From Ancylostoma caninum (taxonomy: Eukaryota > Nematoda > Chromadorea > Rhabditida > Ancylostomatidae), in NCBI GenBank assembly GCA_037903475.1, contig JBAJFG010000041.1, positions 744,001 through 808,000 of the forward strand: 64,000 bases of DNA, written 5' to 3'. Made by a program: the position numbers and the translations under genes. Shown here piece by piece: positions 63,270-64,000 of the stretch; position 1 is the first letter of the stretch; every line of letters starts with the position of its first letter. The notes under the pieces were generated by a model that searched no databases, had not been told where the DNA came from, and was given only the letters and a program-made list of their open reading frames with translations.

Positions 63270-63535
63270 ATGTGCGTTGAGTGGTTCATCTGTCTTCGCT
63301 ACTCTCTCAAACATTTACTTGTCTTCGGCTTTTCTGTAACGTTTACAGTCGTCATGTTTGGATTCTACGCTCATCCATATCGAATACCAGGTAAGTATGC
63401 ACTTGGTATCTACTGATCATTTCAACTTGAAGCTTTTCAGCCGTCCGAAGCTTCACAAAAACATCATCGGATAACGTTATAGAACTGAATTCTTTAGCTG
63501 AAAACAATAATGAAGTAACAAAGGACAACTTAGTG
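63270..63535 (+). CDS. GT14 glycosyltransferase, copy E (5' end only)
   Basis: Exon 1, 63270-63390 (40 codons plus one nucleotide, donor GTAAGT), encodes MCVEWFICLRYSLKHLLVFG and continues through a membrane span to YAHPYRIP, parallel to YAHLYQKS in copy D. Exon 2, 63441-63535, encodes a 32-residue stem with AENNNEV, parallel to AENNNEKG in D; it ends in phase 0 at GTGAGC. The remaining exons lie outside the window. The ATG matching the start of copy D (63250) is followed by indels and runs out of frame, so translation would have to use the internal ATG at 63270, giving a shorter cytoplasmic tail. Functional status is open. Confidence 0.75.
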
Positions 63536-64000
63536 GTGAGCTCATTTTGTCTCTTTCAAACATTCGAAGGCTTAGTGGAAAAATTCAATAGAAATTCGAT
63601 ATGGTTACGGTTGCATGATGTGAATCGCAGAAGTTTGTTGTTCCTCTTTCTTTTACTATCCAGAAGAACCGCTAGGCTTTCTGCTAGGGTTGGCTAGACG
63701 TTAGCCTTTCATTCTTGCCAGTAAACCCGTTTTGAAAAATTCTGCGATTGTTCCCATGGCTCCGCACTAACATGAGGGTGCCTTAATGATTGACGCGATC
63801 ACAAACTTCTACAGCTCTATGGCCTCTCTGAACTTTGGAAGCTGGTGATCCCATCAACCTATGAGCTGCTCTCATTTCAATTCGGTTCGAACAACTATTC
63901 TTCGTTCTTGCACTTTTCGCCTTTTGCTTTTGCACAAAGTTAATTCCTTATGATATTTAGCCCTTAAGATGAGTAGAATAGAGTAAATATACCAAAAATC
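63536..64000. other. Intron 2 of copy E (to window edge)
   Basis: By comparison with copies B and D, exon 3 (beginning EYV) should follow; it is not present before position 64000. Confidence 0.5.

Overview
The window looks like nuclear DNA of a nematode, most probably a strongylid or hookworm-type parasite. The genes are split into short exons with TTTCAG-type acceptors and GTATGT/GTAAGT/GTGAGT donors. The transposons are mariner, CR1-like and RTE-like. The only clearly recognisable multi-exon gene family is the nematode-expanded core-2/I-branching glycosyltransferase family (GT14). Species assignment is inference.

The backbone is a head-to-tail array of GT14 genes, all on the + strand. Copy A (242-1254) is the last two exons of a gene that starts left of the window. 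Copy B (9802-15428) is complete: 11 exons, an open frame of 439 codons plus stop. Copy C (22686-35028) keeps homologues of exons 3-11, but exon 6 has an 8-nt deletion with an immediate stop. Copy D (37520-51832) is complete: 11 exons, 461 codons plus stop. Copy E (63270-63535) is the first two exons of a gene that runs off the right edge. Exon 1 encodes a short cytoplasmic tail and one membrane span (type II Golgi topology). Exon 2 is a variable stem and exons 3-11 are the catalytic domain. Further membrane-anchor exons of the same length and phase lie at 19418, 57403 and, broken by an insertion, at 60406/61126. They may be orphan or alternative first exons.

Between and inside the genes the DNA is repeat-rich. 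There is a segmental duplication (1-3925 and about 14245-18860) and a second repeated block (about 3965-5215 and 30420-31835). A 59/60-bp satellite family occurs at three loci (7150-7390, 28285-29668, 44396-45690), and a 120-bp satellite at 23820-24450. Transposons include a mariner with perfect terminal repeats but a decayed transposase (7632-8907), other mariner fragments, the 5' half of a CR1-like element (5439-6961, minus), an RTE 3' fragment (57745-58467, minus) and a hAT-like MITE. There are also large foldback repeats and microsatellites. One other probable gene is a small three-exon gene for a 96-residue protein of unknown function (54874-55294).

The intact GT14 genes presumably act independently in the Golgi, adding beta-1,6-linked GlcNAc-type branches to glycans. 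Donor and acceptor specificity cannot be read from the sequence.
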